Source of the DNA: Chinchilla lanigera
Lineage: Eukaryota > Chordata > Mammalia > Rodentia > Chinchillidae
NCBI RefSeq assembly: GCF_000276665.1
Contig: NW_004955475.1
Coordinates: 5,214,794-5,278,793, forward strand
Length of the DNA: 64,000 bases
Direction of reading: 5' to 3'
The notes beneath the pieces were generated by a model. The model had not been told where the DNA came from and ran no database searches. It saw only the letters and a program-made list of their open reading frames with translations. Made by a program: the position numbers and the translations under genes. Below, piece by piece: positions 11,247-23,254 of this stretch (positions are counted from its first letter, which is position 1; each line of letters starts with the position of its first letter).

Positions 11247-11629
11247 ATTGTTGGCACTAAGGGAAGAAAAGGAAGAGAAATGAAACAGCTGGGTGCAGCC
11301 AGGAGCACATCAGGCTCCCAGACTGTCTCCTGGTCCTTATTCCCCACTCCTAATACTCCTTCCACCTTTGCAGGCATCTGACCAGAGGACTATACTAGAA
11401 CTGGGGAGAAGAAAGAGAATTAGAGTGGAGTTGGGTGGCGTTAAGGGAAATTTGTTACAAATACTAGCTGGTCTTGTGAAGTGGCCTCTTGGTTGGAGCA
11501 TGGACACCTAACTTTCTGGTATTCCTCCTGCTGCCTCCTCCTCTCCCTCTGCTCTGGGGTGAAATTGAGCCAGGGGAGGAAGGATGGACAGCAAAGTTGG
11601 CCAGGATCACTTGTCTGCTTCCCATGCAG

Positions 11630-12157
11630 ACTGGTGGTCAGGACAGCCTCTCTAAACAAACAGGTAGGGTCTAGGTCTGGTAGTTAACTCTTGACACTTG
11701 GGCCTCTAGACAGCCACAAACTTTAGAAGTGACAGAAACGCTGGCCACACCAACCACCCCACCTTTTCCAATTCCACTGCCAGGCCAGCTGGTGGTCTCT
11801 TCACTGTCAATATTCATGAACCATGTAAAAGCATCAGGTGAGTGAACAGGGTCTAGATGCACGTGAGGATGGGCTTCCTAGGTTGGAGTGTCTACCTCTA
11901 CCTTCTTTTTTTTTTTCCTCTCAGGAATGAACATGAAGGGACAGAGCAGGCTGCCTATTGCAGGTGAGAATACTGAATGTTGATTTGAAAGGGTGTTTCA
12001 ACTCCTCCCTGCCTAGTTTGCCTTTCTGTGCTCCTCCTGCTCTCTCTTGCCTTTGTCCCTCCACTGTGTTTTCATCCCTGTCTGTTCCTAGGAAAGGAAT
12101 TCATTAAGCCCAAAGCAGATTTAGTGTACTCAGTAGAGAGACCTGCAAAGCTGGATG

Positions 12158-12208
<51 letters not shown>

Positions 12209-12294
12209 AGTGCTCAGATTCAGGCACCAGGGAAGCTGGAGGAAAAAAAAAATTGCTTTCAGATCTACCTGCTCCCAGCCAGTTTTTCAATTGA
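11630..12294 (+). CDS. Predicted spliced gene, four short exons, protein not identified
   Basis: Proposed join: 11630-11663, 11784-11837, 11925-11963 and 12092-12294. Every intron has AG and GT ends with pyrimidine-rich acceptors (11600-11629, 11755-11783, 11898-11924, 12050-12091) and donors gtaggg, gtgagt and gtgaga. Introns are only 120, 87 and 128 nt. One reading frame stays open across all four exons (about 330 nt) and ends at a TGA at 12292-12294. The 5' end is unresolved: no ATG with upstream support is seen. A weak extra exon at 11374-11439 would also be in frame, but its donor (gttaag) is poor. The predicted product (over 108 residues) has a basic middle with KEFIKPKADLVYSVERP, a run of 12 alanines encoded by pure GCT codons, then DDDECSDSG, a GGKKK patch and the end PAPSQFFN. 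No signal peptide, membrane segment or known domain is evident. I do not recognise the family; it could be a chance alignment of splice-like sites. Confidence 0.35.
12161..12199. repeat. (CTG)13 microsatellite
   Basis: Thirteen uninterrupted CTG units followed by (ATG)n-like sequence. In the predicted frame it encodes a polyalanine run followed by Asp-Asp-Asp-Glu. Confidence 0.95.
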
Positions 12295-14612
12295 GGGACC
12301 TCCTTCTCCCCAGGGATTTCCCAGGCCTTCCAGCTTCTCCTGCCATCTTCATCTTTATTCCCTACCCCCTGCATTCAGCTTTCCTTGGCAGAACCTTTTC
12401 TACTCCTTTCACCAACCTACCTTTCCCCATCTCATTTTACCCCAACCTATCCAAATTTTCACAGTTGTACCAGAGAGTTAAGAGACATCCTTGTCCTCCT
12501 CTTCATGATCTAGTGTGTGGGGGCCTGTCTATGACTTCTGCAGCTGCGTACCATGTCACAATTGTTCTCTCCAAGGAATCAGTCATTTCCTAAGAGCCCT
12601 TGAAAGACATCTGTTTCCACACTACTTTTCTTCTCCTGGAATTGCTGGGCCCAGGAAAGATTCTATCCAGTCACTGTGATCATGCCTGAGAGTGTACTGT
12701 CCTGTTTTCTGAAGATCCAGGAAGAAGAGATACCCCCCAACTTTCTGCCTTGAATAGCCTCCCCTGGGTGCCTGGGCTGCCACGTCATTTCTGTGGACCT
12801 CAGCATGCTCCCTGACCTGGTCAAGTCTGGGAAGGGAGAGGAAGGCAGGAAGACCCATCCTGAGCCAGACATGAAACAGGTTCACAATTTGCCATGGAGG
12901 GCTTGGATGATAAACTAATCCTGAACATGGTAGCGTGTGCCATGAAACCTACAGTTGTGTGGGCCTTTGAAGGACTTGCCTCTACAAGCTGAGGGAGCAA
13001 CCCCTGCCTGACACCCCAGCTGCTCAGGGTCCACTGGTCCTAGATTTTTTGTTGGACCAAAATCCTGAGCTCCTTAGCTATGTGTTGGGTTACTGCTGTA
13101 CTTGGCAGCTGCACTACCCTGTTTGTTGGGTTGTCTAGAAGAGTAGGTGGCATTTTGGCACCTGATGGAAGCACATTAGCACCTTGCTACTGGCTCAACC
13201 TAAGTAACAAGGAGACCTCTACATAGGACTTCCTGTCTTAGGAGGCCTGTGAGAATGCCCATGTGGATGAACACCTTCTACTGAAACCAACTGAAGGCCA
13301 GGGACTATAGAATGCTTGAAAACCATGGCTCTGGCTGCTTCATGGTCAGCCGTGATCTTCCCTAAGGGCCAAGGTAACTTGTTAGCCATGTGTGGCACCA
13401 TGCTAGTCTTATCCCACAAGGGCCCTTCCAAGTTGCCATAATTGCTACACACTTGGCATGGAACTTGGGGCTGAAATTTATAGATATTCACCCAGTACAA
13501 TTTGAGGGAATCACTCCCAAAAAAGAAAAGATGGGCTGAAGTGTAGTGAGGAAGGTGGGGGATGACTAGTAAATGAGACTTCTGGCAGGCTTCTTTTTTC
13601 CCAGTGCCATTTCCTGATCTTCACACTTTTTGTAGTCTGTGTCCTTGCCATCTTCTCCCAGGAGACAGAAATCCAGCTCGATTATTTCTCTGTCAACTTC
13701 ATTCGTATAGGACATGGTGTTGAGGTGGAAGTAAGTCTGCAGCAACAGTAGCAGTAACAACAGCAAAGCAACAGACTCATTTACTGTTGCGGCCCCCTTT
13801 TGCTATACCTGCTAATTCTCTGTGTCCTTTGGTTTGGAACTGAACTTCATGCACAGACCATTTTATACCCCGTGTAGCCCTCTCAACCTGGCCAATGTCT
13901 TCAATTTGTTCCCTGTGCTAGTGAAATTGGTGGTGGGTCACAAGACTGGACCACACGCCCACCTTAGGTTTGCCCTGTGGTCACTTATTCTGTGTCGTTA
14001 AAGTAGTTCATCTCCTGAGCTTCCTTGAAAGTCCCCAGCCCTGAGAGTCCTGGTTCATCTCTTCCATTCCTCGTGGAAAGAGGTGTGCACCTTTCTACTG
14101 ATTGGGGTGGCAAAAACATTATTCTTTAGTTCACCCTTCCTCTATGTGAAACTCTTGGGCCTGTCCATCCAAGGTCAAGGCAAGCTCTACTTTGGAGAAA
14201 TTTTATGTCTCTAATGGACTGTTAACTGCCACCACTGCTGGCTATGAGGATATTTATCCTTATGTGCTCTGGGCCAACTCACTGCTGCTGTCGCAACCAC
14301 TATGAACATGTGCACTATTGTTGGTACCTATGCTTCTGGTCAGCTTCCAGTGCTATCATGCTGTAGCCCTGGCTTATAAGAAACTAAGACCCAGTGGGAT
14401 CCTATAATAGGCCCACTGGTCAAGACTCAGTTTCTGGTTATAGATAAGAATCTTCTCAGGTCTTACTTCAAATCAAGCCATTGGGTTTTCTGAGGAAGTA
14501 ACCCAGACAACCAAACTGAGCTGGAAGGTTAAACTGAACCCTCACTGTTGCTGGAGGTATGAGCATTATTTCACAAAACTTTTAAATAAAATATTCTTTG
14601 AAATGTCCATTT
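12295..14612 (+). other. Possible long 3' UTR of the predicted gene
   Basis: After the stop at 12294 the sequence is free of recognisable repeats until an AATAAA at 14585-14590 with a GT-rich element after it, the normal layout of a mammalian last exon. Alternative: part of it (about 12880-14600) may be a decayed intronless retrocopy, since short protein-like stretches appear in mixed frames (for example GYEDIYPYVLWANSLLL at about 14245). I could not identify a parent gene. Confidence 0.3.
14585..14590 (+). terminator. Polyadenylation signal AATAAA with GT-rich downstream element
   Basis: AATAAA is followed about 18 bases later by a CA cleavage candidate (14608-14609) and by gggtgttctgttgttttt at 14615-14632, the U/GU-rich element expected of a working poly(A) site. 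Confidence 0.5.
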
Positions 14613-15750
14613 CAGGGTGTTCTGTTGTTTTTCTAAGGGAATCTTTTGGGCATCAAAAGGGATAGGGGTGGTACAATAAACTAATGACAAGACCATGTAC
14701 GTAAATCATTTGGTAGGGTAAAAAGCAGTGTTCTGTCTTCAGTGTATCTGTTCCCCACAATAAAATATTATCAATCACAGATAGCTTGACTGGGAGAGAA
14801 AACATTTTGTTTGTTCTGGGAATGCGGTGAGAAGGGAAGAAAACAGGTCCAAGAGTTGAGGAATGCAAGGCTGTCCTCTATAGGGCATTCTGGTAGAAAT
14901 CCTGGGTACTAGCCAGGGTTGGGAGATAGGTTGCTAGTTTAGGAGCACTGAAAGAGAAGTGAGTTCATAGCAAAACATGAAAGACAATATTTACCTTTCT
15001 ATTTCCTAGAAGGGGAAGATTTTGGAGCAATTTGCTGCTCCAATTTCAGAGACTGTTCCAGTCTACTTTCCTTAAGCTACAGATGGAAGTAAATGAGGTC
15101 AAAAAAGGGAGAAGATTTTCTAAATGGAGCAAAGGGAAAAAGTGGCAGAGTTGGGAGTTAAATCCCCTCAGAGGAATATTGTATCCATCTTTGTTAACTC
15201 ACGAGCATCAGAGGTGTCTGATTAGAATGTATAAGCAGATTAGAGAAGTCTGTACCTTGTTGCAGGTAGCAGCAATGGAGGCAGTGGTCTGAAGGGATGT
15301 GAGTGGGGCTAGCATATTATGGAAAGTCTTGAAAGTTTGAAACGGTAGGATAGGATATTAGAGTTGAAAAAACCTTAAGAAATGACTGAGATCTACTTGG
15401 TTAGGGGGAAAGGAGCATAGAATGCTACAGAACATTATAAAAAGAAACAAGTAGAATGTCAGGGCTGGGGAAAGCCTGAAATCTCATCAGGTCCAACACC
15501 ATCCTGATTCAGGTAGGGAAACTGAGTCCAAAAGAGGCTGGGACTTGACATGGTATATTTATTGACCCAGGAGTACAACCAGGGACTGAATTACCCATGT
15601 CTGAACACCCTGAAGAAACACTATCTCTGTTTCCCCCTTGCACCTGGATTGAATGGTTAGCCTTTTTGACAAAAAGAGAGAAGGCAGAAGAGAGCATGGA
15701 ATTTCATAAACTGCTGACACTTCTATTATGAAATATTATAGAATGACAAT
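14613..15750. other. No gene or clear repeat
   Basis: I see nothing firm here apart from a possible old MIR-like stretch near 15460-15620 ('aggtagggaaactgagtcc'). Confidence 0.4.
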
Positions 15751-15893
15751 GATGTGCTGAGTATGGCAGCATTTGCCTGTAATACTAGCACTCAGGAAGC
15801 TGAGGCAGGAGAATTGCTGCTAGTTTGAGGCTAGCCTGGGCTACATAGTGAGTTTAAGGCTAACCTGAACTACATTGAAAGACTCTGTTTGGA
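15751..15893 (+). mobile_element. B1 SINE, sense
   Basis: Shows the sense B1 order: 'gcctgtaatactagcactca', 'gaggcaggagaattg', then 'aaagactctgt' and a short A-rich end. Confidence 0.85.
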
Positions 15894-15931
15894 AAACAAA
15901 AAATGGAGTAACAGCATTGAAAATCTTAGTA

Positions 15932-16125
15932 CAATAATGGTGAAACTATGGCACACATGCTGCAGCAGGCATGCAGAGCCCTCTCTGTTGGCACAAGCCA
16001 CATTGCCACAGCATTGCCCCAGCAGCCAAACATTCAGGTTTAGTTGAAGTGTTGGCACTTTGCAGTAAATAAGAAGGTTTGGTTTGTAGTTTGAACGTCA
16101 GTCTCTAAAAGGTTCACTGTCACTG
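15932..16125 (-). mobile_element. 194-bp hAT miniature element (copy 1)
   Basis: Terminal inverted repeats begin caataatggtgaaactatgg and, at the other end, cagtgacagtgaaccttt (reverse complement), i.e. hAT-type CAG...CTG ends. It is the reverse complement relative of the element at 28368-28561 and exactly the same length. Flanking 8-mers match at 5 of 8 bases, so the duplication has decayed. It has no coding capacity and would have needed transposase in trans. Confidence 0.75.
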
Positions 16126-16155
16126 GCTGTGTACTTACTTCTATAACAGAAATGT

Positions 16156-16160
<5 letters not shown>

Positions 16161-16207
<47 letters not shown>
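16161..16207. repeat. (AG)n microsatellite
   Basis: About 23 AG units without interruption. Confidence 0.95.
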
Positions 16208-16212
<5 letters not shown>

Positions 16213-17799
16213 GAGTGGTGAGTGCCAGCTTCTGGAATACAGTGTCTAGCATACAATGGCCCAGAGAGAAACTAAACTGAGAGGACGACTCATGGGAACC
16301 ATGAAGGAATTTACAGAGGAGAAGAAGAAAATGTGATTCATTGCTGCAGAAGAAAGAGCTCACTGCCACAGACTAGAGACTGCACAGTGCAGTAAGAGCA
16401 GCCGTGTAGCCAACCTGACAGGGAGGCAGCCAGAACAACTTTGCTGCTCACTGGAGAATGGAGATCTGACCTAGACTGGGAGAATCTTATGCAGTTGGAG
16501 GCGGCAGTGAGAACACAAGACACGGTTTCACAAGCAGTCCCCCAGAGTCAGTGGTCAGTGAGGTAGCGTGGGCCCCTGGCATATAGTCACCCAGAGTAGC
16601 AGCAGCAGCTGGACAGGGTCACCATTTTGTTTCAAAGGGCTCAGGGCTCTAACTCCAGCAGCAGAATAGCCCCAGGGCCATTTCACTGCCAACCTCCTGG
16701 AGAGGAATGAGGGAAGAGTCCTTCCAGTCATAGTAGACTGCTGGCAGTTGGACAGCAGACTGAAAGGAAATGTGTTGCGAAGTAGCAGCTGGGATCACCA
16801 AGATTCTGTTCCAGTGGTCACCAAAAGCCAGTCTCAGCCCTAGCTCTAAAGGGCTGGAAGCATCCCCCTGCTCTGCAACCAGCAGCACAAGCAGGCAAGT
16901 GGCCTTGGCTGGTGGTGGAATAAGGACACTCCCTCCACCCTACAACCAGTGCATGAGAGGAGTCAGTGCTGTGGCCAAGATCAGCCCTACACCTAGCAAT
17001 AATCCTACTTCAGTCTTGGTGAGGTTACTCAGCACACAGGTTGCAGCTCTTATTTGGAGACTAACACAGAACTTGGGGCACCAGAGGAATTTCTTTCTTT
17101 CTTTTTCTTTCTTCATCTATTAGATTGTTTTATTTCCCTCTTTCTGTCTTCATGTTTTTCTTTGTTGGGGGGTTGTTTAGGTTTTTTTCCTTTTGTTGTT
17201 TGTTTTGTCTGTCCTGTTTCTCACTTTCTTCAATTGTCTTCCAAGATTTTTTGATACTTTCATGTGAATGAACATTGTCGCTAGTTTTTCTGATTCATAT
17301 CGATATTCTTTTACTTGCTCCATCATTATTTCTTTCCTGTCCTCTTCTCCAGCTTCCCAAAGCTTGGGTGGTCATTCTTGGTCCTTCAGCCTTCCTTCTA
17401 TTGTATTTTTCTTTCAGTTCTGTTTTGTCCTCTATTTCTCTTAAATTTTTGTTCCCCACAGGGAGGAACTTACTGCATACAAGTTCCTGGTTTAGGTTGG
17501 ATGTTGTCATGTAACTATAGAATTTGTTCCTATGGTTAGAGATACCAAATTAGCAGTTATGATGGTTTGTCAGTTTCTAGGTTGTGTTTAATGACAGTGT
17601 TATTGCTAATTGTACTGCTTTAGCCAGGATGCCATACCTGTTGTAATCAGTTGGTTGCCCTTGTATGACAACACAGTGATTGTCTGGTGTCATAACTATC
17701 CACATAGTCAAGTACAAAAGGACTGGATGCTGAGCCAAATATATTTCTCATCCTTACTAAAGGAGGAAGGTAGGATCTTCAGACAGGCACAAAGACCAA

Positions 17800-19010
17800 G
17801 AGGCAGCTACACCTAAAAAACACCTCTGAGGAATAGACATTTCCAAAGAAAGTTTAAATGCCAGTGATAAAGGTACCTAACATAAGAAAAATACAAGAAA
17901 CAACACAGAAAGCAAGTTAAAATTAAAAAGAAAAGGACAAGACGTGGAAGAATAGTGCAACACCAGACGTTTGGCCTACCCAGGAAAAACCCAGGGGACA
18001 ATGACATAGAGGAAATAAAAAAACCACTCACTTGAATTTTATGGAACGATAGCAGCAGAAGTAAAAAGTATAAAGATGTATGAGGCTACACAGGAAATCA
18101 GATCAGAAATAATCTCTCCGGTAGAAAAAGAGATGATGACCATAATGAAGAACTTGCTCAGCAAATGTAGAGTACACAGGATAAAAAGAAGATCATAGGA
18201 AAATGACAGAAACACGAATGCCCAACATACGAAAGAAATGGAATCCATGAAGCAGATTCAAATAGATATCTAGGAAATTTTAAAATTCCATACAAATTTG
18301 CAGAACTGATTGAACAAAAGTGGAGATATAATATCAGACCTGGAAGAAAGGATTGCAGTTAGCAATCACAAAATGAAAGATCTCCTAAAATAACAAGGGG
18401 CAATGAAAAAACAATCCAAAAGCTGCTAAATGATGCAAATTACAATAGCATAAGATTGATTGGAGTCAATAAAAAAGGAGAAGTCAGCACAAAAGACATG
18501 AAAAAAAAAACTTGTTCACAGAAGTAATGGCAGAAAACTTCCCAAGCATGGAAAAATAATTTGATATAAAGATAACTGAGCTATATAGAACTACAATTAG
18601 TCATGACCAAAATAAACCTACAACAAAGAAATATAATAATCAAGATTCCAGAAATTCAGCACAAGAACAGAATAATAAAATCTGTTAGAGAAAAGAAGAA
18701 AATAGTCTATAAAGGAAAGCCCATCAGAATCATGGAAGACTTCTCAACCCAAACCCTCAAGTTAAGGAGAGCTTGAAGTGAAGCATTTCAAATCCTGAAA
18801 GGAAACAACTTCCAACCCAGATTGATGTACACTGTAAAACTATCTTTCAGAATTAATACAGAAATAAGATACTTCCATGAGAAATAACACCTGAGGAAAT
18901 TCATAACCACCAAATCCTCTCTATATAATGTTCTGAAAGATATTCCAGCAAGAGGTAACAAAGACAATTCCAAGAACATCATTAGAAGCCATCAAGCCAA
19001 GCAAACAATT
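17800..19010 (+). pseudogene. L1 ORF1 remnant
   Basis: About 18330 encodes the coiled-coil stretch ISDLEERIAVSNHKMKDLLK. About 18795-18915 encodes the RNA-binding domain pieces ILKGNNFQPRLMYTVKLSF and EIRYFHEK..LRKF. Stops and frameshifts interrupt it throughout. The start is uncertain. Confidence 0.65.
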
Positions 19011-19054
19011 AAATGGAAAGGAAGGACAGGGAAACAACAGCTCAAAAATAATAT

Positions 19055-22000
19055 GACAAAGATGAGCCAATATGTATCAGTTATAACACTCAATGTAAAT
19101 TGTCTCAATTCACCAGTCAAATGAAATAGACTGGAAGAATGGATCAATACAGTATCCAACAATATACTGCATAAAAGAAACACTTTTAACTGAAAAAGAA
19201 ATTCATAGACTGAAAGTCAAAGGATGGAAAACAATAATCCATGTGACAGGAACCTAGAAAAAAGCAAGAGTAGCTGTTCTATTTGCAGACAATGTTTAAC
19301 TTGAGGCTAATAATGATCAAAACAGATAAGGAAAGCCACTACATACTTGTTAAAGGAAAACTCAAAGAAGAAGAGATAAGATTATAAATATATATGCACC
19401 ATATATAGGTACACCCCATTATACAAAACAAACAATAATGGATATGAAAAATCAAATAATCACTAACACAATTGTAATGGGGAAACTTAATATCCCACTG
19501 TCACAATATATGTATCTAGACAAAAAATCAACAAAGAAATACCAGAACTTAACTAAACTTTTAAACAAATGGATGTAGTAGATGTCTACAGACTGCACCA
19601 CCCCACAACATCACAATACATATTCTTCTCAGCTGCGCATGGTGCATTCTCTAAAATAGACCAAATACTAGCCCATAGAACATGCTTAAGTCAATGCAAA
19701 GGAAATAAAATTATCCCAGGCATATTACCTGACCACAGTGGAATGAAATTGAAAAATAATGGCAAAAGAAACTACAAAAACTCTACAAATACATGGAAAT
19801 TAAATAACACCCTACTGAACAACCAATGGGTCACAGGTGAAATTAAAGAAAAAATTAAACAGTATCTATAATTAAATGATAACGCTGGTACAACATACCA
19901 GAACTTATGGGATGTGATAAAATCAGGCCTAAGAGGGAAATTTATAGCAGTGAAGTCTCATGTTAGGAAAGCTGAACAAGCAAAAAAATTTTTTGAACCT
20001 CAAACTGCAAGAAAAATAAGAACTCAAGCCCAAATCTTATACAAGGGAGAGAATTACAAAAATCAAAGCAGAAATTTATGCAACTGAGACTAAGAAAACA
20101 ATACAAAGACTCAGTGAATTGAAGAGTTGGTTTTTTGTAAGATTAAATAATATTGATAAACCCTTAGTTAACCATATCAGAGACTAAAATTCATGAAATT
20201 ATGAATGAAAAGGGTTAAATCACAATGAGTCCAGCAGAAATCAAGCAGATCATCAATACCTATTTTGAGATCCTGTACTCTAATAAGATGGAAAATGCAG
20301 AAGAAATGGCCAGATTCCTAGATACACAGGAATTACCAAAGCTGAATCAAGAATATATAAAAATTCTAAATAACCTCATTTCAGTCAATAAAATTTTAAA
20401 AATGTAATTAAAAACTTCCCAGCAATAAAAGCCCATCCTGAGGGATTCACTGCTGAATTCTACAAGAAATTTAAAGAAGATCTAACTAATGCCATTATTC
20501 CTCAACCTCTTTAATGAAATTGAAAGGTAAGCAATGCTCCCAAAGCCATTCCTGCAAGCAAATTTTACCCTGATATCAAAACCAGAGAAGGACCCAATAG
20601 TTGCAAAAATCCTCAATAAGATACTGGCCAACAGAATATAGCAAATCATCAAGAAGATTACACAAAATGACCAAGTAGGATTCATTCCAGGGATGCAGGG
20701 ATGGTTCAACATCAATAAATCAATAAATGTGATGCACTATATTAGTCGACCCAAAGACAAAAATCACAAGATCATCTCAATAGCCCCAGGGGAAAAAAAA
20801 AAAAAACATTTGAAAAGTCCAATACCCATTCATGATTAAAAAAAAAAAATCCCTGTGGAAAGTTGGAATAGATGGTCTTTCAATGGATAAAAGCAATCTA
20901 TGACAAATCAGCACCCAACATCATACTAGACGGTTAAAAACTGAAAGCTTTCACTTTAAAATCAGCAATAAGACAAGTATGCCCATTATCACCACTTTTA
21001 TTCAATACAGTTTTGGAAACATTACCAAGAGATATTAGATAAGAGAAAGAAATAAAAGATACGAGAGGAAAGAAAGAAATTCAATTATCATTATTTGCAG
21101 ATGACATGATACTCTACAAAGAAAATCCAAAAACTCCACCAAAAGACTTCCAGATTTAATAAACAGATTCAGTACAGTAGTTGGATATAAAGTCAGAACT
21201 CAAAAATCAATAGTATTGCTGTACACAAATAACAAACCCATTGAGAGAGAAATTAGGAAAACAATACTTTTCACAATAATATCAAGTAAAATGAAATACT
21301 TAGGAATCACTCTACCAAAGGAAGTAAAAAATCTCTACACTGAAAAGTACAACACTTTGAAAAAGGAGATTGAAGAGGATATCAGAAAATGGAAAGATAT
21401 TCCTTGCTTTTGGGTAGAAAGGCCCAACGTAGTAAAAATGGCCATACTCCCAAAATGTTATACAGATTATTCATGCAATCTCAATCAAAATACCATTGTA
21501 ATACCTCATAGAACTAGAGAGGACATTCCTAAAATTTATTTGGAACCAGAAGCGACCTAGAAGAGCAAAAACAATTCTGGACAAGAAAGGTAAGGCAGAG
21601 GTCATCACAATTCCTGACGTGAAGTTATACTACATAACTACTATGAAAAAAACAGCACAGTACTGGCAAGAAAAGCAGACCTGAGGATCGATGGAACAGA
21701 TTGGAAGATGTAGAAACAACTGCAAACACACTCAGCCACCTTATCTTTGACAAAGGCGCCAAACACCTTCACTTGAAGAAAGATATCCTCTTTAATAAAT
21801 GCCGCTGGACAAGCTGGTTTTACAAATGTCCAAGATTAAAACTAGAACCGTATCTTTCACGATGCCCTGGGATAAAATAAAAATTGATCAAAGAACCTAA
21901 ATATTAAAACCTAAACACTAAATCTGCTAGAAGAGAGAATGTAGAATTCTTGAAGACATATGTATAGGCAAAGGCTTTGTGAACAAAGCCCCCAATGCAC

Positions 22001-22160
22001 TAGTGATAGTACAAAGGATCAACAACTAGGAACTCATCTTATTAAAAAGTTTTGCACAGCAAAAAAAAATCATAAACAGAGTGAAAAGACAACCCACAAA
22101 GTGGAAAAAACTTTTAGCCAGATTTTCCTCAGAGAAAGGACTGATATCTAAAACATAAAA
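19055..22160 (+). pseudogene. L1 ORF2 remnant (endonuclease and reverse transcriptase)
   Basis: The frame begins MTKMSQYVSVITLNVNCLNS at about 19055, the endonuclease start. The segment 19569-19871 is still open and carries the endonuclease end (SKIDQILAHRT, then PDHSGMKL) and NTWKLNNTLLNNQWV. The reverse transcriptase catalytic region remains readable at about 21085-21130 as SLFADDMILY. A carboxy-terminal block is open at 21216-21560. Multiple stops separate these pieces, so no enzyme can be made. The family's role is nicking target DNA and copying L1 RNA. Confidence 0.8.
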
Positions 22161-23254
22161 AATTGAAAAACTCAGACTCCCCCCAAAATTTAAAGACGTG
22201 ATCTAAATATGAGCATCTGAGGTGAACACATACTTATCATATGAAGAACAAATGTCAAATAAATATATGAAAAAATGTTTAACATCTTTGGTCATTCCAG
22301 AGATGCAAATTAAAACAACACTGAGATTCCATCTCACTCCAGAAAGAATGGCTATCAAGAAATCAATTAATAATAAATGCTGACAGAGTGTGGGTAAAAT
22401 GGAACATTATTCCACTGTTGGAAGATGTGTTGACTGGTGCAATCACCACAGAAATAAGTGTGTAGATTCCTCAAAAACTAAGACTACAGGTCCCATTTGA
22501 CCCTTTCTTAGTATTTTCCGCCCAAAATTAAAAGCATTATACTGCAATTACATATGTGCACACATGTTTATAGTAGCACAGTTTGTAATAGCTACATCTT
22601 GGGAACAACCCAAATGTCCATCAATCAATGAACAGATAAAACAGACATGTTTTTTGTACAGTGGAATATTACTTAGCCATAAAGAAGGATAAACTTGAGA
22701 AGTTTATTGCTAAATGGATGGATCTTGAGACCATACTCCTAAGTGAAATAAATTGGACAAACTTGTAAATATCCCATTGTCTCTGTGTTATGAGAAACTG
22801 AAAGCATAAATAAGAACAAAATGTGTAATAGATATTGTGAAATTGGAAGAAATTTTCAAAAGGAAAGGGGAACTAGGGAGGAAGTAGGGGAAATGAAGGA
22901 AGAGAAAAGAAAAAGAGAACAAAATGGACACAAATCTTTATAAATAATGAAAGGAAGAGGGGTTGATTGGAGGGGAGTGGAATGGGAAAAAGGAATGAAG
23001 ATATATTATGTACAGGTACCAGTTCGCTATGATGAATGTGATCATTATGTATATTTAAATTGTACCAATAAACAATTAAAAATCTGTAAATCTGAATCCA
23101 CCCTAAACTTCTAACACATAATGCCTTGAAAGACTGAGCCCACAAATCTCCCAGACTTTAGGTCTGAGTACTCCCCAGTATTTAATCTTTTTTTTTTTTT
23201 CATGATTGGTTCTAATTCCCCTACTGAGGTTACTCCTTTCTTCTCAAGTGTCTT

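Larger units (their letters stand above)
16208..23095 (+). mobile_element. Near full-length LINE-1, sense, inactive
   Basis: Order on the + strand is 5' UTR-like sequence (about 16208-17750), ORF1 remnant, ORF2 remnant, and a 3' UTR ending near 'accaataaacaattaaaaat' at about 23070-23090. All landmarks are in canonical order but both ORFs carry many stops, so it cannot move itself. The 5' boundary next to the (AG)n tract is approximate. Confidence 0.85.

Noticed and set aside
11489..11674. Signal-peptide-like leader (leucine/proline-rich) in frame upstream of the first predicted exon
   Set aside because: It has no ATG (begins at TTG after an in-frame TGA) and is simply the pyrimidine-rich acceptor tract read as Leu/Pro.
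12155..12593. Alternative + strand frames through the CTG tract (poly-Leu start) and the minus-strand poly-Ala/Ser frame
   Set aside because: Shadows of the trinucleotide repeat; only the GCT frame fits the splice sites.
21085..21560. Reverse transcriptase motif considered as a possible intact retroelement gene
   Set aside because: Clear FADD motif, but stops on either side; part of a dead L1 ORF2.
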